From the NCBI GenBank assembly GCA_012719545.1, contig JAAYAD010000078.1, positions 1-64,000 on the forward strand: DNA of 64,000 bases, in the 5' to 3' direction. Below the pieces are notes generated by a model. It worked only from the letters and a program-made list of their open reading frames with translations. It was not told where the DNA came from and ran no database searches. This DNA comes from Clostridiaceae bacterium. GTDB taxonomy: Bacteria > Bacillota > Clostridia > DSM-8532. The position numbers and the translations under genes are program-made. Positions 62,012-64,000 of this stretch are shown here, piece after piece; position 1 is the stretch's first letter, and each line of letters opens with the position of its first letter.

Positions 62012-63187
62012 TTATTTACCCCTTTTTCTTGTCTGTACGTCAAAGAAAACGGCCAAAATAAGTACTGCTCCACGAATTGCATACTGGTAAGAAATATCTA
62101 CGCCCATCAGGTTCATACCGTTTGTAAGTGCTGACATAACCAGAGCACCAACAATAGAACCTGTAACCTTACCAACACCGCCGTTTGCAGATGCGCCGCC
62201 AACGAAGGCTGAAGCAATGGCATCAAGTTCGAACAGAGTACCTGCAGTGGTTGTTGCAGACTGAAGTCTTGATGTGAAGAGTATACCGGATACTGCTGCC
62301 AGCATGCTCATGGAACCAAAGATAATGTAGGTTATTTTTCTTACATTTATACCAGCAAGCTGAGCGGCACTGTCGTTACCACCAACGGCATAAATATGTC
62401 TTCCAAGTGAAGTTCTCTGAGTAATGAAATGATAAATCATAACTACCGCAAGGCAGATTACAACAGTCCAGGAAAGTCCGTTGTAGCTTGCAAGAATCCA
62501 TGTAATGCCTCCTATGATGATGGAAATAAATACAAGCTTAATGACAAACAGAGGCATTGAAAGAACTTCAAACTGATATTTTATCTTGTTCTGTCTGCTT
62601 CTTACAGAGTTAATGATAAAGATTGCTATACCTGCGACACCTATGATAAGGGTAAGAATATGTACATCGCTATCCGGTACTATATCAGGAATAAAGCCAT
62701 TACCTATGGCATTGAAGCCCTTGTTGGGAACAATGATTGTACCTGTCTCCTGAGTTACCAGAAGCAGAAGTCCTCTCCATATAAACATTCCAGCAAGGGA
62801 TACAACGTATGAAGGAATGCCAAGTTTTCCTACCATGAAACCATTCAATAAACCAACCAGAAGACCAAATACCATAACTATTGGTATTACGAGCCACTCA
62901 GAAACTCCGTGCTTGGTCATCAGAATTGCTGCAACGGCTCCGGTGAAACCCGCCAAAAATCCTACCGAAAGGTCAATGTGCTTACAAACAATTATGATGG
63001 TCATACCTACTGCCAATACCATGATGTATCCGGTCTGGTTGAGCAGGGTGCTGATGTTTCTTGCCGATACGAACAATCCATCGGTCATAATTCCGAATGC
63101 AATGATAATTACAGCCAAAGCTATGTACATTCCATATTCACGAATGTTTTTCTTTAACAGATGTCTCAATTCTTCAAATACGGACAT
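62012..63187 (-). CDS. Monosaccharide ABC transporter permease (XylH/GguB/MmsB type)
   Basis: This 391-residue integral membrane protein has about ten helices. GYIMVLAVGMTIIIVCKHIDLSVGFLAGFTGAVAAILM contains the conserved IDLSVG motif of ribose/xylose/galactose-type permeases. Later YAVGGNDSAAQLAGINVRKI includes the loop that contacts the ATPase, and ASAFVGGASANGGVGKVTGSIVGALVMSALTNGMNLMGV follows. The long central insertion (RSRQNKIKYQFEVL...) is typical of XylH/GguB. AGGAGG precedes the ATG. It follows the ATPase gene by 13 bases. The sugar cannot be named. Confidence 0.93.
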   Translation of the reverse strand: MSVFEELRHLLKKNIREYGMYIALAVIIIAFGIMTDGLFVSARNISTLLNQTGYIMVLAVGMTIIIVCKHIDLSVGFLAGFTGAVAAILMTKHGVSEWLVIPIVMVFGLLVGLLNGFMVGKLGIPSYVVSLAGMFIWRGLLLLVTQETGTIIVPNKGFNAIGNGFIPDIVPDSDVHILTLIIGVAGIAIFIINSVRSRQNKIKYQFEVLSMPLFVIKLVFISIIIGGITWILASYNGLSWTVVICLAVVMIYHFITQRTSLGRHIYAVGGNDSAAQLAGINVRKITYIIFGSMSMLAAVSGILFTSRLQSATTTAGTLFELDAIASAFVGGASANGGVGKVTGSIVGALVMSALTNGMNLMGVDISYQYAIRGAVLILAVFFDVQTRKRGK

Positions 63188-63200
63188 TTATCCATCCCTC

Positions 63201-64000
63201 CTAAATTGTTGCCATTTCCATGATTCTATGCTCTGAAGCGTCTTTAGCATCAATTTCCCCGGTTACTCTTCCTTCGGCCATGACATATATTCTGTCACTC
63301 ATACCAATAACCTCTAAAAGATCGGAGGAAATCATAATTATACTCATGCCTTCTTCAACAAGACGGTTCATGATAGTATAAATTTCATATTTTGCACCTA
63401 CGTCAATTCCTCTGGTAGGTTCGTCCAATATCAGGATATTTGGAAACACGAACAAGGATTTGCAAAGAGAAACCTTTTGCTGGTTACCGCCGCTCAAGTT
63501 TCCAACTATCTGCTCTACGGACGGAGCCTTAATGTTCATTGAGCGCTTGTAATCGTTAGCTATTCTTATTTCCTCATTCTCATTTATTACTCCAAACTTG
63601 GATATCTTCTTCAAGTTTGCCAGAGAAATATTCCGTTTTATATCCTGAATAAGTATCAGTCCGTCTCCCTTTCTGTCCTCCGTTACATAGGCAAGGCCAG
63701 CTTCAAGGGCATACCTGGGATGGGTAAAGAACTGCTTTTTGCCGTTTACATAAAGCTCACCATTGATTTTATAACCTCTGGTGTTTCCGAAAATACTCAT
63801 AGCAAGTTCTGTACGTCCTGCTCCCACAAGTCCTGATATACCAACTATTTCGCCTTTGCGGACTTTTAAATTTATATTATGAAGAATCTGACGTCCAACA
63901 TTTGGGTCAAAGACATTCCAATTCTTGATTTCGAGGGTAACATCTCCCATTTTGACATTGCTGCGTTTTGGATATATATTATCAATTTCACGGCCTACCA
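63201..64000 (-). CDS. Sugar ABC transporter ATP-binding protein (XylG/GguA/MmsA type), 5' end outside the window
   Basis: This is the C-terminal part of a double-ATPase protein; the gene runs past the right edge. The visible part begins VGREIDNIYPKRSNVKMGDVTLE, where 'MVGRE' is the linker between the two ATPase halves. The second nucleotide-binding domain carries a Walker A variant (GLVGAGRTEL), the signature LSGGNQQKVSLCKSL and Walker B ILILDEPTRGIDVG. It energises uptake through the permease downstream. About 265 residues are present; the full protein should be near 500. Confidence 0.93.
   Translation of the reverse strand, partial: VGREIDNIYPKRSNVKMGDVTLEIKNWNVFDPNVGRQILHNINLKVRKGEIVGISGLVGAGRTELAMSIFGNTRGYKINGELYVNGKKQFFTHPRYALEAGLAYVTEDRKGDGLILIQDIKRNISLANLKKISKFGVINENEEIRIANDYKRSMNIKAPSVEQIVGNLSGGNQQKVSLCKSLFVFPNILILDEPTRGIDVGAKYEIYTIMNRLVEEGMSIIMISSDLLEVIGMSDRIYVMAEGRVTGEIDAKDASEHRIMEMATI

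Noticed and set aside
1-64000. CRISPR arrays, insertion sequences, prophage, tRNA or rRNA genes
   Set aside because: No spaced direct repeats, transposase or integrase frames, terminal inverted repeats or cloverleaf sequences were recognised on reading both strands.

Overview
The window looks like chromosomal DNA from an anaerobic, endospore-forming low-to-mid GC member of the Clostridia (Bacillota). Grounds for this are the strong Shine-Dalgarno sites, frequent TTG and GTG starts, a T-box leader, a FapR-controlled fatty-acid cluster, a DarA-type c-di-AMP receptor, an EndoA/MazF next to alr, and a V/A-type ATPase operon. Species is not assigned. Nearly all of it is tightly packed housekeeping sequence. 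I see no insertion sequence, prophage, CRISPR array, tRNA or rRNA.

Layout. 0.2-5.8 kb: envelope polysaccharide genes (O-antigen-ligase-like protein, DUF4330 protein, GT4 glycosyltransferase and UDP-ManNAc-type dehydrogenase on the minus strand, with a divergent TagA/WecG-type transferase). 5.8-12.5 kb, minus strand: a membrane-anchored FAD protein, a small secreted protein, then coiled-coil gene, nnr, alr and endoA; endoA has its own promoter and no antitoxin gene. 12.7-18.9 kb, plus strand: VanW/G5 protein, RluA-type pseudouridine synthase, DarA, MFS transporter and a DUF4153-like membrane protein. 18.9-21.3 kb: two PLP enzymes of sulfur amino-acid metabolism. 22.2-28.1 kb: promoter, T-box leader, livJHMGF and a CBS-ACT protein, forming one branched-chain amino-acid uptake unit. 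28.4-30.1 kb: a beta-CASP metallo-beta-lactamase-fold nuclease. 30.4-40.4 kb, minus strand: a nine-subunit V/A-ATPase operon (H-I-K-E-C-F-A-B-D) whose first gene appears to be a membrane diguanylate cyclase. 40.6-42.9 kb: a His/Cys-rich protein and a divergent unknown gene. 42.9-43.1 kb: a probable 6S RNA with promoter and terminator. 43.2-45.2 kb: a radical-SAM plus DUF4130 pair of putative DNA repair genes behind two LexA-like operators. 45.3-52.0 kb: YitT, threonine aldolase, HAD phosphatase, a Usp-like protein, rsmI, a lone fumarase alpha subunit, an Elp3-like radical SAM protein and rnc. 52.2-58.4 kb, minus strand: fapR-plsX-fabH-fabD-fabG-acpP-fabF. 58.6-64 kb: a tiny Flp-like pilin, recX, a chemoreceptor, and the permease and truncated ATPase of a sugar ABC transporter.

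The most interesting observations are: the paired LexA-like palindromes flanking an extended -10 promoter ahead of the uncharacterised radical-SAM/DUF4130 pair; a diguanylate cyclase leading the V-ATPase operon, whose K subunit has a complete Na+ ligand set; the T-box plus CBS-ACT arrangement on the liv operon; a signal-anchored flavoprotein ending in an SLH-like segment; and the toxin-only endoA. All functional statements come from reading motifs by eye, without database searches.
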